64,000 bases of DNA from Planctomycetota bacterium. Lineage in GTDB: Bacteria; Planctomycetota; Phycisphaerae; Phycisphaerales; SM1A02. This document shows, piece by piece, positions 63,707-64,000 of this stretch. The stretch is from positions 1-64,000 of the forward strand of contig VGYX01000008.1 of NCBI GenBank assembly GCA_016872835.1, read 5' to 3'. Under the pieces are notes generated by a model. The model did no database searches. It was not told where the DNA came from and worked only from the letters and a program-made list of their open reading frames with translations. Positions within the stretch are counted from its first letter, which is position 1. Each line of letters begins with the position of its first letter. The translations under genes and the position numbers were made by a program.

Positions 63707-63828
63707 GCACGATTCGTCACTCCCCTCGGCACAGAAGAGGCGCGCCCGACCGCCCCGGCAGGGCCGGCCGACCTCGCGAAGCCGCAGGGATTCCTGTTCA
63801 GGACACTGCCGGACTCTGGAGACTCACC

Positions 63829-64000
63829 ATGCACGTTCGTTGGCGCGGACTTGAACTTCCCTCGCGCGTGACCGTCGACCGGTCCACCCTCACGCCCACC
63901 TTCGGCCGCTTCATCGCGGAGCCGTTCGAGCGTGGCTTCGGCACCACCGTCGGCAACGGTCTTCGTCGCATCCTGCTCTCGAGCCTCGAGGGCGCTGCCA
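63829..64000 (+). CDS. rpoA: RNA polymerase subunit alpha, N-terminal part (runs off the window)
   Basis: 57 codons are seen: [22 protein letters not shown], then [33 protein letters not shown]. The [22 protein letters not shown] stretch is the dimerisation signature of bacterial alpha. The ATG at 63829 has GGAG nine bases upstream. The ORF track does not list it because it is open at the right edge. Confidence 0.95.
   Translation, partial: MHVRWRGLELPSRVTVDRSTLTPTFGRFIAEPFERGFGTTVGNGLRRILLSSLEGAA

Overview
The window looks like a chromosomal segment of a GC-rich planctomycete, most likely from or near the class Phycisphaerae. Several signs point the same way: a prepilin-like protein with the planctomycete FADGHV tail, a PEP-CTERM-type exported protein, secreted proteins ending in dockerin-like or DxDxDG calcium repeats, a short Hc1-type histone-like protein, the remnant of a planctomycete-style Ser/Thr kinase, and an S10-spc-alpha ribosomal cluster carrying map and infA. 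No phage, IS element, CRISPR array or integrase was seen.

Layout. 1-5.5 kb: three SPINDLY/OGT-type TPR glycosyltransferase genes on the minus strand (the leftmost runs off the window) with a DedA membrane protein between two of them. 5.5-9.2 kb: a membrane pyrophosphatase and, divergently, a stand-alone RlmK-like rRNA methyltransferase. 9.2-13.9 kb: a propeller-like exported protein, an MgtC/DUF4956-like membrane protein, and a three-gene ABC importer of the NMT1/THI5 type. 13.9-16.7 kb: a minus-strand group of two related exported proteins with different C-terminal tails, a prepilin-like protein and a small His-rich protein. 16.7-25 kb: a small methyltransferase, an 824-residue lipoprotein, a beta-helix protein, an Nramp transporter, an ABC-F ATPase and tRNA-Arg(UCG). 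25-31.5 kb: a short exported ORF that may be a scar, a Tat-exported cholesterol-oxidase-like flavoprotein with a dockerin-like tail, a gluzincin peptidase, a membrane protein, a BamE-like lipoprotein and a deleted kinase gene. 31.8-35.4 kb: an isolated atpD, manA, a FabZ-like dehydratase and the histone-like gene. 35.4-41.2 kb: a tightly overlapping minus-strand operon pfkA-gmhB-GT9-plsY-purB-cysteine hydrolase. 41.3-50.5 kb: a TM2 protein, lysS, a transglutaminase, nnrD, an HD exoribonuclease, and a minus-strand BshC-like gene, GT2 and exported protein. 50.5-64 kb: the ribosomal protein supercluster from rpsJ to the start of rpoA.

The ribosomal cluster keeps the usual order but lacks rpmD between rpsE and rplO, lacks rpsD between rpsK and rpoA, and has secY-map-infA-rpmJ without adk. 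Both S14 and L36 have lost zinc-ligand cysteines. The rplC-rplD gap is unusually long and holds three good hairpins.

The most general regulatory signal is a TANNNT hexamer placed 6-7 bases before the start codon of at least eight genes. This suggests that leaderless transcription is common in this organism. Other genes have conventional leaders with AGGAGG-type ribosome binding sites and recognisable -35/-10 promoters (rpsJ, atpD, the histone-like gene, rpoA, the cholesterol-oxidase-like gene).

Most coding calls rest on my own recognition of motifs in the translations; no database search was run. Start sites were re-chosen from overlaps, ribosome binding sites, signal peptides or -10 boxes wherever the ORF track began too far upstream.
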